Assembly (NCBI GenBank): GCA_008921705.1
Contig: VFFE01006710.1
Coordinates: 754,497 to 818,496 of the forward strand
Direction: 5' to 3'
DNA from: Burhinus oedicnemus
Lineage: Eukaryota; Chordata; Aves; Charadriiformes; Burhinidae
DNA length: 64,000 bases
The notes beneath the pieces were generated by a model. It was not told the origin of the DNA, searched no databases, and saw only the letters and a list, made by a program, of their open reading frames with translations. The position numbers and the translations under genes were made by a program. Of the stretch, positions 12,201 through 21,085 are shown one piece after another. The first letter of the stretch is position 1. Every line of letters begins with the position of its first letter.

Positions 12201-12899
12201 TAAAGGCAAAGCATGAATTTCTGAAGGAAGAGTTGGAAGAGACAAAGTGCAGGTTGATGATGGATCCAAATAAGTGGAAAGAAGACTGTAAGTATTTTGT
12301 AAAACCAGCAGTGTGGTCAGCATGTAACAAATTTTCAGCCTGTGAGCAATCCCACTGAAAAATTTAAGCTGAATTTAGCCCTAAAATACTCTGTGCCTCC
12401 ATTCGTATTTCTGTGATACAGGTTTTGTACAGTGTTGAGTAGTACTGGAAATGAACAAAACAAAACCCTCTCCAAACCAATTGGAAGAGAGCATCAAAAC
12501 AATGTAGAGACTCACTGTGATGCTTGTTAATATATAAATACTTATATAACCTTTCATTATTCTTCTTTCCAAAGAAGGAAAAAATGTTTCGCGTCTGCTG
12601 AACAAAGTGAAAAAAATTTCTTAGTTCAAGAGAAATAAAATTCTGCTCTAAATTAGTGGCTCCCTTATGATAGAATAATGCTTTGCTATGAGCTGTTTCT
12701 CTTACTAATTTTTTATCTGACAGTTGAAGTGGATCCTGATCTCGATAAGGAGTCGCAGGAGTACCTGGAGGCACTGGAACAAGTGACAGAAGAACTGGAG
12801 CAGTGTGTTAATCTGTGCAAGTCACATATCATGATAGTGACGTGTTTTGATATTGGAATAACAGATGCACAAGATGGAGTAAGGGAAGTGGAGGTCTGA
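69..12899 (+). CDS. KIF26A: KIF26A, atypical kinesin (3' seven coding exons, 5' partial)
   Basis: The CDS joins 69-252, 551-710, 2445-2607, 3170-6554, 11054-11244, 12137-12287 and 12724-12899 (4410 nt; 1469 residues plus stop). All junctions are GT/AG and the phases agree. Residues 1-169 are the second half of the kinesin motor, 170-1298 a Ser/Pro-rich disordered tail, and 1362-1412 a predicted coiled coil. The C-terminal region ([28 protein letters not shown], ending REVEV) matches KIF26A as I remember it, and not KIF26B, which ends differently. The family is known for a motor that binds microtubules without measurable ATPase activity. KIF26A restrains GDNF-Ret signalling through GRB2 in enteric neurons. 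The P-loop half of the motor, the N-terminus and the promoter lie upstream of the window. Intron 4 holds an antisense solo LTR. Paralog identity is from memory, not an alignment. Confidence 0.95.
253..550 (+). other. KIF26A: KIF26A intron 1 of this window
   Basis: This is a short 298-bp intron with donor AA|GTATGA and acceptor TTTTGTTTTAG. It splits a Met codon, giving GGM-SGGRS across the junction. It is AT-rich and contains no repeat or ORF that I can support. Confidence 0.88.
551..710 (+). CDS. KIF26A: KIF26A coding exon (motor, switch II region)
   Basis: The 160-bp exon encodes [20 protein letters not shown], then [20 protein letters not shown] and a VPYK end. In ordinary kinesins the switch II core is DLAGSE. 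Here it is DLGSCE, a degenerate form typical of the KIF26 family. The SLSALGNVI helix and the VPYK start of the L12 region are kept. The donor is ATAA|GTAAGT and a Lys codon is split (AA+G). Confidence 0.95.
711..2444 (+). other. KIF26A: KIF26A intron 2 of this window
   Basis: This is a 1734-bp intron with a strong GTAAGT donor and a TTGTTACACAG acceptor. It holds a decayed (ATAC/ATAG)-like microsatellite around 854-917 and a short CTTT run near 1059-1074. An open frame at 1785-2000 is not kinesin-like and looks like chance. Confidence 0.9.
2445..2607 (+). CDS. KIF26A: KIF26A coding exon (end of motor domain)
   Basis: The 163-bp exon encodes [20 protein letters not shown], then [20 protein letters not shown] and [14 protein letters not shown]. 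This is the C-terminal end of the kinesin motor: the SKLT-type L12 motif, the conserved LLxxSLGN, and the ETLxTIQxAxR helix that leads to the neck. It starts with the third base of a split Lys codon and ends in phase 0 before GTTGGT. The RMRKKKSK end is strongly basic and joins directly to YASSSSGG of the next exon. Confidence 0.96.
2608..3169 (+). other. KIF26A: KIF26A intron 3 of this window
   Basis: This is a 562-bp AT-rich intron with donor AAG|GTTGGT and acceptor CATTTGCAG. A decayed TATA/TACG dinucleotide stretch lies around 3098-3133. No gene or transposon is seen. Confidence 0.88.
3170..6554 (+). CDS. KIF26A: KIF26A large tail exon (3.4 kb)
   Basis: One 3385-bp exon encodes about 1128 residues, from [15 protein letters not shown] to SPKKRST. 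It is rich in Ser, Pro and Lys and likely disordered. Recognisable family blocks, in order, are [17 protein letters not shown] (about residue 212 of the fragment), a [16 protein letters not shown] block, a [12 protein letters not shown] proline tract (about 440), [18 protein letters not shown] (about 540), [47 protein letters not shown] (about 935), [20 protein letters not shown] and [11 protein letters not shown] (about 1247). The proline tracts could bind SH3 domains. Phosphotyrosine sites are plausible because the family binds GRB2. GC content rises sharply over the last 900 bases. Several open frames on the opposite strand are shadows of this exon. Confidence 0.97.
9468..10575 (-). mobile_element. 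Solo LTR of an avian endogenous retrovirus with 5-bp TSD
   Basis: The element occupies 9473-10570 (1098 bp). Read on the minus strand it starts TGTATTGGGTTTGCATGG and ends CCACCACA, so it has the TG...CA ends of an LTR. It is flanked by a perfect 5-bp duplication, CACCT, at 9468-9472 and 10571-10575. On the minus strand there are CCAAT motifs (plus-strand ATTGG near 10470-10485), a TATTTAAG promoter-like box at about 10383-10390, and an AATAAA at 9665-9660. I recognise the sequence as a family common in neoavian genomes but cannot give its exact name. No internal retroviral genes are present, so this is a recombined solo LTR, antisense to KIF26A. Open frames inside it are not genes. Confidence 0.9.
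9883..10215 (-). repeat. Degenerate tandem repeat inside the LTR (about 8 units of 40-50 bp)
   Basis: On the plus strand, variants of TGCTCCAGCGTGGGTCCC recur every 40-50 bases. They start near 9883, 9930, 9973, 10020, 10067, 10120 and 10169, with a final partial unit near 10214. Each is followed by a CACGGGG-like segment and a CAGTCCT-like segment. The spacing is uneven and units differ by substitutions and small indels. This is an internal minisatellite-like part of the LTR, downstream of its promoter in LTR orientation. It is not a CRISPR array. Confidence 0.75.
11054..11244 (+). CDS. KIF26A: KIF26A coding exon (basic tail segment)
   Basis: The 191-bp exon encodes [20 protein letters not shown], then [15 protein letters not shown] and [20 protein letters not shown]. 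The [18 protein letters not shown] block is shared by KIF26A and KIF26B. The APLPD..LGRKPS..GQWVDLP part is specific to KIF26A. The donor is GAG|GTCAGC. If the intron were retained, translation would run on to a stop at 11347-11349 and lose the coiled coil. Confidence 0.95.
11245..12136 (+). other. KIF26A: KIF26A intron 5 of this window
   Basis: This is an 892-bp AT-rich intron. An A-rich stretch with CAACA and ACCACC interruptions lies at about 11956-12030. It could be a decayed retroposon tail, but no retroposon body is recognised beside it. The acceptor TGTCTTAAAAG has a short pyrimidine tract. Confidence 0.88.
12137..12287 (+). CDS. KIF26A: KIF26A coding exon (coiled coil)
   Basis: The 151-bp exon encodes [20 protein letters not shown], then [20 protein letters not shown] and [10 protein letters not shown]. 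It is charged and helical with a heptad-like pattern, so a short coiled coil is likely. The RRQQRIREV and DPNKW anchors match the C-terminal region of the KIF26 proteins. It ends one base into a Phe codon, before GTAAGT. Confidence 0.95.
12288..12723 (+). other. KIF26A: KIF26A intron 6 of this window
   Basis: This is a 436-bp intron with a consensus GTAAGT donor and TTTTATCTGACAG acceptor. No repeat or gene is seen within it. Confidence 0.88.
12724..12899 (+). CDS. KIF26A: KIF26A terminal coding exon
   Basis: The coding part encodes [20 protein letters not shown], then [20 protein letters not shown] and [17 protein letters not shown], with TGA at 12897-12899. The C..CK..IM.VTCFDI motif is conserved in both paralogs. 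The extended acidic end after FDI is characteristic of KIF26A. The acceptor is TTATCTGACAG. Confidence 0.96.
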
Positions 12900-13012
12900 A
12901 GAGAGGTTTTTGAAGGGACTGAGGGAAGTGAAGCTGGATTGTACGACATGAAGAAGTAAAGAGATTAAGTAGCTGGGAAGTGAAGGAGGAAAGATGAAGA
13001 CGAAAAAGCAAC

Positions 13013-13018
13013 AATAAA
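13013..13018 (+). terminator. KIF26A: Possible proximal poly(A) signal (AATAAA)
   Basis: A perfect AATAAA hexamer lies 114 bases after the stop codon and is followed within 20 bases by TGTTGTAAG. It could give a very short 3' UTR. Its use is unproven. Confidence 0.35.
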
Positions 13019-14179
13019 TGTTGTAAGAGAAAGAAACAGCTGAGGGGTGGGGGAATGTTCATAAATCATTTGGTGCCTCAACGTGACTTGAACTGTACAA
13101 AGTTAAAAGTAGGATCAAGTATTGCTTCTACCAGAGGGAAGTGAAGAAATTTAGTACAAACCGAGATGTTAATTAACAAACAAACAAACATACAATGGAA
13201 GTGCCTTTAAAGTTAATTTGATTTTCATTTTTGTATTTGGTGCTAGAATTAAAGCCAGCAAACCTAAGCAGACCACAAAATGTATTCCTACGAAATATTT
13301 TATACTGTATAGTGTATTTATGACTATATGTAAAAAAACAAACAACGTTGTAGCAAAAGCAATAAGTAAATTATGTTTTCATACCTGAACTTGCCTTCTT
13401 GTTTCATAGAAAAGCTGTTTTATGTAGCAGAATTAAAATTGTATTATAATTGGTTTTTTGGTTAGGGTTCAAGATATTTTTATGAACATTTATCTATTGA
13501 AAAGGTGTATTATGGCATTTTGAGATGATTGTTTTACCTTCAGGTTTTGTATTATTACTTTTTCAGATCAAAACAAATGTTTGTTTTCCATTTTATATAT
13601 ACATATATAGATATATATTAACTGCTTACCTACTTCCTTGGTTACTAACCTCACTTATCACAGACCTGGTCTTTTTGGAGTGGTAAACTTAATGTGAGGA
13701 AGTCTACAAAGGGCACTGTGGTTTGTTTTGGTTTTCTTTTTTCCTCTCTGACTGCAGGAATTGAGAATTATGTTTATTACCAAAACCATAAAACAAACAA
13801 AAAAAAAGGAGCAAAAAGTTTTTGTAAATGTTAAGTTAGGTCCATATTTTTATATAGTTTTGACTATAAATATAGCATTTGCATTTTGAACTTTTAAGAC
13901 AAATAGTATATCTTTTTACAGTTTTTCTAAGGAAGGCAAACCCTCAGGATCAAGTTTATACATGCTGCATGAGATTTGTGCTTTTTTGAAGGAGGCCACT
14001 TAAGTGTGGAAACTATTGATAAATTGTTGCCAAACAAATACTTTTGAAAAGGTTTAATAGTGTATGTAATACCACATTTCATAATGAATCATATTTTCTA
14101 ATCATCTTCCTTTTTATGGTTTTTTCAAATCCTTTGTACAAATATGTATTATAACAGCTTGCTTCAGTTTTTATCTGTG

Positions 14180-14185
14180 AATAAA
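14180..14185 (+). terminator. KIF26A: Likely distal poly(A) signal (AATAAA) of KIF26A
   Basis: AATAAA lies within TCTGTGAATAAAAGATAC and is followed by T- and GT-containing sequence (CTATTGTTACGATTCCTTCTTGC). After it the sequence loses its 3'-UTR character. This is the best candidate for the main end of the transcript. Confidence 0.6.
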
Positions 14186-14205
14186 AGATACATCTATTGT
14201 TACGA

Positions 14206-17200
14206 TTCCTTCTTGCTATGTACATGATTTTAACGTTCGGAAAAGAGAGGATGGCCTGTGGTACACTGTATTAAATGTCATATGTTATCTCTTTGCCCAA
14301 GAGAGATAACTGGAAACAGAGTTTTGACATTAGTCATCCTAAACCAATCAGGAAAGAGAGACAAAACACCAAAGGGTACAATAAATAGCAATGATAATAC
14401 TTATATTCTCTTAGCACTTCATAGTTTACAGAACAAAGACCTGCAGCTCACATACTTGCTTTCCCTGATGAAACAAAGCAATTAAAAATGGGTCTAAAAA
14501 CACGAGAAAACTGTAGGAACTGGAATCAAGCCCTGGGCCCCGTAGGTCCATCATAGCAAACGACTGCATTCATTTCCCTCTGACACTGCTGCATTTGCTC
14601 TCTGGTTAGACAGTAGCTGTGCCTGGTCCTTGTCTCCCACTGATGCTGTTGGAGTAACTCCAGGCAGATTTAATGTAAAGCTAGTGCTTCTAATGACACC
14701 ATCTCAAGTATTTTCCAGCTATTTGGCCAAACAGCCTGTAATGTGTGAAATGTTCCCCTCCCTCTTTTTCTCTCCTTATGTAGCCCTGACAGCACGGCAT
14801 CCAAGCACCAAGTTCTCTTCCCCTCACAAGAGGCTGGTGGGGGGGGCGGAAATGCTTTCCTCCTCGTTCTGCAGCTGGGGAAGTGGGAGAGTGAGAGCAA
14901 GAGTTTGATGCCGAAGTATCTTTGTGACTTTGCATAGGTCCCAAAGGATGCCCTGCTCTTATCTACCTCTCTGTGGTTCAGCCCTGGAAAAGGGTGCACC
15001 GTGTTTGCTTACTGACGTTTGGCACTGCCTTGGGTTGTATGCGGGGGAATGTGGCATCTACAATTTCTAGAGGATCCCCTTGCTGATGTCCTCGAATGCT
15101 AGATATATTTATTAAGCTATAAATTCCTGCTATTTTTACTTTCTGTATGTATGCAGAAAGTCACAGTTCTTCCAAAGATGGAATCAAAACCATGTAGTGA
15201 TTCAATATATTGTGGTTTTTTTTCAGAGCAAGGATCATATAAATAAAATCAAAATAAAAAAGGCAGCAGCACGCTGAGGGACAAGTATTTCTTAGCAGGG
15301 GGGAAAACCTCCAAAGGAGAGGGCCAAAGGAGAACATATTCATGGGGAGCTCTGCACTGTGGTGTTAGGTTTTGCACTGGTGCCATTACATTGTCCTCTG
15401 GAGATGGACATCTTAATGGTGCTGCTGCGAGGTAGGTTGACCTGTGGAAGCCTCTGAGCCCTGGGCACAGCAGGGCTGGGCTTACAGTCTGATTTTCAAG
15501 GTAGCCTGAAAGCCTCTCTTGAATGGACACAAGAGTTTTTGTTTCTTTTATTTGCCAGCCACTTCATCCTCTCCTCAGAGGTCTTCATTGTTTCTCCCCG
15601 ACTCTGGCAATATTATAGTCCTCTGAAATAAAAATCCAGCCACTAATCATCCATTGCAATTTTTATAAACTTGACATTTGTTTAACTTTTCCACCATAAG
15701 GTGTTTGCTGATCAGGCCTGCATACTTTGATACTTTCTCCTTAGTTTCTAACTATGGTTACGTTTGCCACAAAGTACCAAAAGAGACATTGCAGGGCTGC
15801 TTCGTTCCATGTAAACATGGCAATAGCATGCATATTAAATACATTTAGCCTCTGGCTTGGTGACACAAAACAAACCTGAAATACAAAATGAGGTGGGGAT
15901 GGATGAAATAGTAGACTTTTCCCTATACAAATGCTGTTCTTTATTTGTAGTTGTGGGTAGTAAATTATCTTTCATATCTCAAGACTTCAGAGCCGGTAAT
16001 ATTCCTTTCTTTTTGGTTACTTTTGCAGTTCTGCCCAGTTAAAATTTATACAAATATTTGCTTAGTTTATGATTCAAGCCTATTCTGCAAAAGACTTAAT
16101 TGTATAAGGTTACAAATGATAATTGCAAAATTAAGCTGGATGCTTTATTTCATTGATTTTCTATTGAGATTTAATGATTTCAAATAGCTGTTAAATTGCA
16201 TACTTAAGAACGTGATCTTGTTGCGTTTGTTATGGTATCACATAAAACCGTAGAAACCCACTGGTGCTGCAGAACTGCGTGAGTTAGTTTTGGCAGGGCT
16301 AATTCACACTAGAATTCTTTTTCCCTTGGTTGCAGAACTTTCCATGAAATCCCTCACCTCCTCCTTGCTGGGGCAACCCTTTCTAGGTCCCTTGATGGCC
16401 CAGGTTACCAAGCAGCTCACATCACATTTATTTTCCAGCAAGAGGAAAAAGTGTATTGACAACTACTGTTTTTTTAAACCAATGCAATGGTGACTCTAAG
16501 TAAAGCCTAAGGATTAAATTTCAGGAAGTGGGACATAAATTCCATTTTCCTCAAACCCTACCTCTCACCAGGTTTCACTAGCCAGGAGACAGAGGTGAGC
16601 TTGCCTGCGTGTGAGGGGCAGGGAGAGGAGAGGTCCCCACCGCCCCAGTCACGTGGCAGGGCATCTTTCAGGAAGAGCTGAAGTATGGACTGGAACAGGA
16701 ATCAAGTGAGAAAGCAGGACCCTTACCTGGTGACCAGGGACTCAGGAAAGGGAGCAGAGCCTTGCATTCTGGACATGGCCTCCAAGCTTACTTTTGTGTT
16801 TTCCCATCCAAGGTCATGGTACAATATAGAAAACTACTCCTGGGAGGCGGGATTTCAACTCACATCAGAATTTACAAGTTGGATGGAGGATTTGGAGGAG
16901 TCAGTAGCCACTCCTGTAAGCTGTGCTGTTGCTAACCACGTACTAAGCAGTGCGCATCTACGGGGATGTTACTGCATTGCTAGAAGTGTTTGGAAACGCA
17001 GTTATTACAAACATAGATTCCCAATGGAGAAATCAGATGGTGTGTAGGCAAACACTCATTTAATGTATGTGTAAAACCTTCTTCCTTACAGTACTTCTGG
17101 TCTAACCAGTTCCAGCTAAGGCATTTCTAGGATGTTCTAACTGCAGTATTGAAATATTAGTACTAAAAGAGAATGCAATAGAAATATGAGATTATTTGTT

Positions 17201-17454
17201 CTTTTCTCAGCATGCAGAAAGTGTTTCATTTATTTCTATTTCAAGGTACTCGTGTATTCTGTTTCTAGTTATAAACCCACGTTTTCCAGTCACCTGCATT
17301 TTATTTTTAAAGTTATGTGTGGAACATAACTCCACATGCAGCTGTTCTATATTGTGGCTATAGGCAGGGTTTAAGGCAAAAATGTTAGCTATAACATAAC
17401 CTCTGTATCAGATGTCCAAGCTGGCAGAAGTGGACACAAATAAAAAATGGTGCC
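14206..17454. other. Intergenic, no gene recognised
   Basis: This is AT-rich unique sequence. Open frames here (for example 14630-14908 on the plus strand and 16685-17047 on the plus strand, 120 codons) resemble no known protein and lack exon signals. No clear transposon is seen. Confidence 0.6.
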
Positions 17455-17700
17455 ATATTTGGGCCCCAGTTCACTAGAGCACTTAGGCACCTGTTTAAGC
17501 AAACAAGTAAATCTGGTTTGTATCCAGCAAAACACTCCAATTTTGGCTTATATCCCACTGACTTGGAGTTTTTTTGCTCCAGGGCTTCAGATGGTGTAAA
17601 TTGCTTTAGCAGTGGTTCAGTGGAGCTATGCTGACTTTCACCAGATGAAGATCCTGCTGAAAGTATTTTACTTACCAGTGGTATTTGGGAGAAAGGAAAG
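17455..17700. repeat. Faded ancient dispersed repeat (probable)
   Basis: The segment contains AGCACTTAGGCACCTGTTTAAGC, TATCCAGCAAAACACT and a CCCACTGACTTGGAG-like stretch. These resemble an old palindromic amniote repeat built on GCACTTAAGCA and CAATGGGA words, which I recall from bird and reptile genomes. It is highly diverged. A 117-codon minus-strand open frame overlaps it and is not considered a gene. Confidence 0.3.
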
Positions 17701-19774
17701 AATGATTCTGTTGATGTGCAATGGTACCACAAGTGCAACTTAGAAAGCAGATACTGCCTCCCAGGTCACTCCCATGTGTAGCATCTCATGGCTTCATGCA
17801 GAATTTGACTTGCAGAAATCTGCTTGTGGAATACATAGAATAAGATATAACTCTTGACAGTGTAGATGTTCAGAGAGATTTATTATCAGACCTGCAGGGG
17901 AACTGCCTGATGATGGGGTGTGTTTGGCATGACAGTAGCCTTATGACAGCTTACGCAGGAGCCGATTGCTTCACTCATTGTTTGCCTTCCCAAGACTCTC
18001 CCCGCAAGCTGGAGGGGGACAGCAGGAGCATGGTGGCAAAAGGAGCCACCCACACAGGGACTCCGGGTGACGCACACTGCCTCAGTGGCCTGGTTCTTTT
18101 GCTTCTGACTGTTGCAGTTGGCTTGAGACAGGTCATTCCTGGGTGTATTCCTGTGGCTCCCAGACGAGAGGGAAGGGCAGCTGTCATTTGGCTACATCTC
18201 ACTGGGGGATGGACAGTAAAGAGGCTCTTACAAAAGAACAAATAACATTTCTGTCTTCTCTCCACTGCATCAAGACTCATTCAGTAGCATAATTCACTTG
18301 CTGTACTTTTATATTAGCATATTCTAGAGATGAGGACCTTATTCAAATCTTGGTAGTAAGGAGGTCTCTCTGAGACAGCTTTTGTTCAGTTGATTTGACA
18401 GCCCAGGTCTTGGCATGAGCCAGTGCAGCTTCATTCTGCAAAAGTTTTGCTTCATTTATTTCTTTAATGTAAACATTTCTGCGGGAGCTTCCTATCAGTT
18501 TTGGCAAAGGAAGGCAGCAGCGCACGCTGTGCTGCCCGGTCTCCCTGGGACGTCTGAAAGACCTTATCCTGACTTTTTAGCCTTGTTTTTGGAGCTTTGT
18601 TTTTGACTTCAGTAGGAGAAGAACCAAGTCATTAGTTAACTCTTGGCATCACTGGTATTACAGCAATATTACATGGCCAGAAGGAGCAAAGCCTTCAGTC
18701 CCAGGATAGTGAAAAAGCAGGTTCATGCCTCCTTGTTATCTGCGTCTCCTTGCCGAGGTCAGCGGATTGCCTTAGATTCTGCCCTTCAGAGTGTCAGGGA
18801 CCTAATCAGGGCTGCGGAGCTCCTGACACAGCTCACGTGACTGTATTTAAAGCACATTTTAATTGATCTGACCTTGTATGGGAAATACCTTTGGAGTCTA
18901 ATGTGCTGCTCTCTGGGAGGCAGGCGCAGTGCTCCAGGGCACCGGCAGTAGAGAAATAAGCAGACGTTTTAGAGTTTGGCCTTTGACTGGAAAAACTGAC
19001 TTTTAAATATTGGCTCACCGAGACCTTTCCCTGCGTCTGTAACAATGACCCTCCATTTGTCAGCACCTGGCACAGATATACTTACAAATGCCGCATGTTT
19101 TGAAGGGTGCCACTCATTTTGTTGTACATTACCATTTAAATGAGTTACATTTGTACCTAAAGGCTTCAGTCTCATGGGGCTAAGTGCTGTACAAACACAA
19201 TTTTTTAGCCTAAATAGACAGGGTATGAGGGGGAAGGACAAAGTCGACTACTGTGTTTCCCTCCAAATTGAGCATGTAACAGTTCTTAAAAATATGTCTC
19301 TCACAATGTCCTTTGCTGAGAACAGAGCAAAACCTTCAGTCACGGTAGCTGAAACAGGCTGCAGACAGGCTCTGATGGGATCCCGTTTTCAAACTGCTCA
19401 GTTTTCAAAGCGGAGACATGTTATTTACTCGTATGACAGGAAATGAGGGAAGGCAAAGCGTTCCCTTCAGCTTTTGGGGAGAGAAACACAAGGAGGAAAA
19501 CGTAGTAATGTATACAGGTACATCCATAAGAGAAGAAAATGCTAGTGCCCGGACTGTGCACTTCTTTGCAAAAGCTGTGCATTCTGGGCAGGCACAAAGG
19601 GATGGAGAAGTCTGAGGGCAGCCATGTGCTGCTCCTCCCCGTTTATATCCTTGGTCACATTTCTGCTAGGTCTCCTACCAGCCAAATCATTTGCAAAACC
19701 CCTATGTATAGCTTTGATGTAGCAATTTTATGAAACACTTTCGCAAACGCAAGTTTTCCTGTTTTCACCTTTTC
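17701..19774. other. Intergenic, no gene recognised
   Basis: This is unique sequence with several short open frames on both strands and no recognised protein. A strong splice-donor-like GTAAGTAT occurs on the minus strand near 19080-19090, at the end of an open frame at 18969-19241. I cannot connect it to an exon. Confidence 0.5.
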
Positions 19775-19962
19775 TCAGGTCTTAGTGTTCTGTAGGGCAT
19801 TTGTCTGTTCTTCTTGCTGTTGCCTCTTCGGATGCCTCGCTTGTTCTCTGATTTGCTCTTCAATATCTAAAGCATCTCCACCATTTCTTCCAGCTCTTCC
19901 TTACTAATATTCCAGTCATAAATGCAGTTTGCCATTAGGTGTTGTGCAATGGGAGCTGGCCC
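19775..19962 (-). other. Candidate minus-strand (terminal?) exon, unrecognised
   Basis: Reading the minus strand there is a TACTAAC branch-point match (20003-19997), a pyrimidine-rich tract, and the acceptor TCCTGGCAG. An open frame then runs from 19962 to a TAG at 19867, 31 codons starting GPAPIAQHLMANCIYDW and ending in the acidic ISKEELEEMVEML. A second frame continues with DALDIEEQIREQARHPK to a TGA at 19775, as if a one-base shift separated two parts of one coding region. The branch point lies about 35 bases from the acceptor, which is normal. I do not recognise the protein. It may be the last exon of a minus-strand gene, a decayed gene, or a non-coding RNA exon. Confidence 0.3.
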
Positions 19963-20734
19963 CTGCCAGGAGACAATACAGCAGAAGGAGAGAAGGGTTA
20001 GTAAAGGAAAGCTGCCTGGTAGAAAAACTGGGAAGGGAGTTCACGTCTAGGAATCAAGCACTCAGCTGTGTTGGGGCCAGTGAGGTTATGTTTAGAATTG
20101 GACCAGAAGTACTGATACGCGCAGCAGAGACATTTATTAGTCATCTTCATATATACTAGGTAAGAATTTCTTCTGCCTGAAGTTCACTGAGCTACGCCTG
20201 TGTTTGAAATACATTTGAGAACGGCTCAGTTTTGTGTCATACTTTCCTTGCACTGTTGGGTATAGACATTAAGCCATGATAATTACTAAATCCAAGTTCA
20301 AAAGATAGAACTTCACACCGCTAGGATTTTTTAAGATTATTTTTTAGGCGACTAATGAAATAATGCATATGCATGACATAGCCATACTCCAAAGAGCTCC
20401 AACAAGACAGCTACCATTTGCATGGGATTTCTCTATAAAAAATACAGTAGGCTGCTGAGGGAAGTGTTGAATGTGGAAATCAACTATTTTTCTTGGTTTA
20501 CATGTTCAGAGCTTATAATGTTGCCTTATTAATCTACTGTTTGGAAAAAAAAAATGTATCAGGCTAAGGTCTGGTATATTTTTGTGGTGCCCTGGAGCTC
20601 TCTTCGAAGGTCCTGTGACTTTGGAAAAATTCCCTTCTCCAGTTTGGATGTTGAAGTTACATGATGGGGTTGTCCTTGACGGAGAGCCGACCCAACACAA
20701 GCTGAGCTCTGAAATAGCATTGAAGCATTAAACT

Positions 20735-21085
20735 TCAATGATATATCTCATTTACTTTTTCTTTAAAATCAGAAACTAGAGAAGCTACTCTGATAAAGTC
20801 TGTCGGGAGGGACTTCCAGATGTACTGACACCATACTGACTTGTTTGCCACAGGAGCTAAAGGTCCCTTTTCAGGTGTGTAGAATTGTAAATGCAAGTTT
20901 GAAAGCTTCATAAAATTCACCCCTCCATGGTGCTCATGGTATGGATGCGATATTTGAGTCATTGATGTTATAAGATCAGTTAATATGATAGGTCTGTATA
21001 AGTTGGGAATATGACCAGGAATTTCATTTCCATATGCACCAGGCATGCGGCTGTGCAGTCCTTGCTCTCCAAGGCCTTTCCCCAT
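20735..21085 (-). CDS. Unrecognised 116-codon open frame, possibly coding
   Basis: A minus-strand frame runs from ATG at 21085 to a stop at 20735-20737. An in-frame stop lies shortly upstream, so it would be a single-exon ORF or an exon whose acceptor I cannot find. The composition looks protein-like: it has few low-complexity runs, with segments such as GAYGNEIPGHIPNLYRPII, HPYHEHHGGVNFMKL and SLPTDFIRVASLVSDFKEKV. No signal peptide or membrane segment is visible. It lies 0.8 kb upstream, on the same strand, of the candidate exon at 19775-19962. I recognise no family and it may be a chance ORF. Confidence 0.2.
   Translation of the reverse strand: MGKGLGEQGLHSRMPGAYGNEIPGHIPNLYRPIILTDLITSMTQISHPYHEHHGGVNFMKLSNLHLQFYTPEKGPLAPVANKSVWCQYIWKSLPTDFIRVASLVSDFKEKVNEIYH

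Larger units (their letters stand above)
12900..14205 (+). other. KIF26A: KIF26A 3' untranslated region
   Basis: After the TGA the sequence begins with about 160 bases that are strongly purine-rich (12900-13060). It then becomes AT-rich, with many T runs and ATTTA-like motifs, as is common in vertebrate neuronal 3' UTRs. The proposed end, just after the AATAAA at 14180, is inferred. No long open frame or transposon lies within it. Confidence 0.7.

Noticed and set aside
69..12899. Gene first read as KIF26B, with SMYD3 expected downstream
   Set aside because: The tail ([34 protein letters not shown] end) fits KIF26A better, and no SMYD3-like exon was found on the minus strand.
16685..17047. 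120-codon plus-strand open frame
   Set aside because: No recognisable motif, no splice or promoter signals, and a length that can arise by chance in 50 kb.
17385..17738. 117-codon minus-strand open frame
   Set aside because: It overlaps a probable faded dispersed repeat and shows no known domain.
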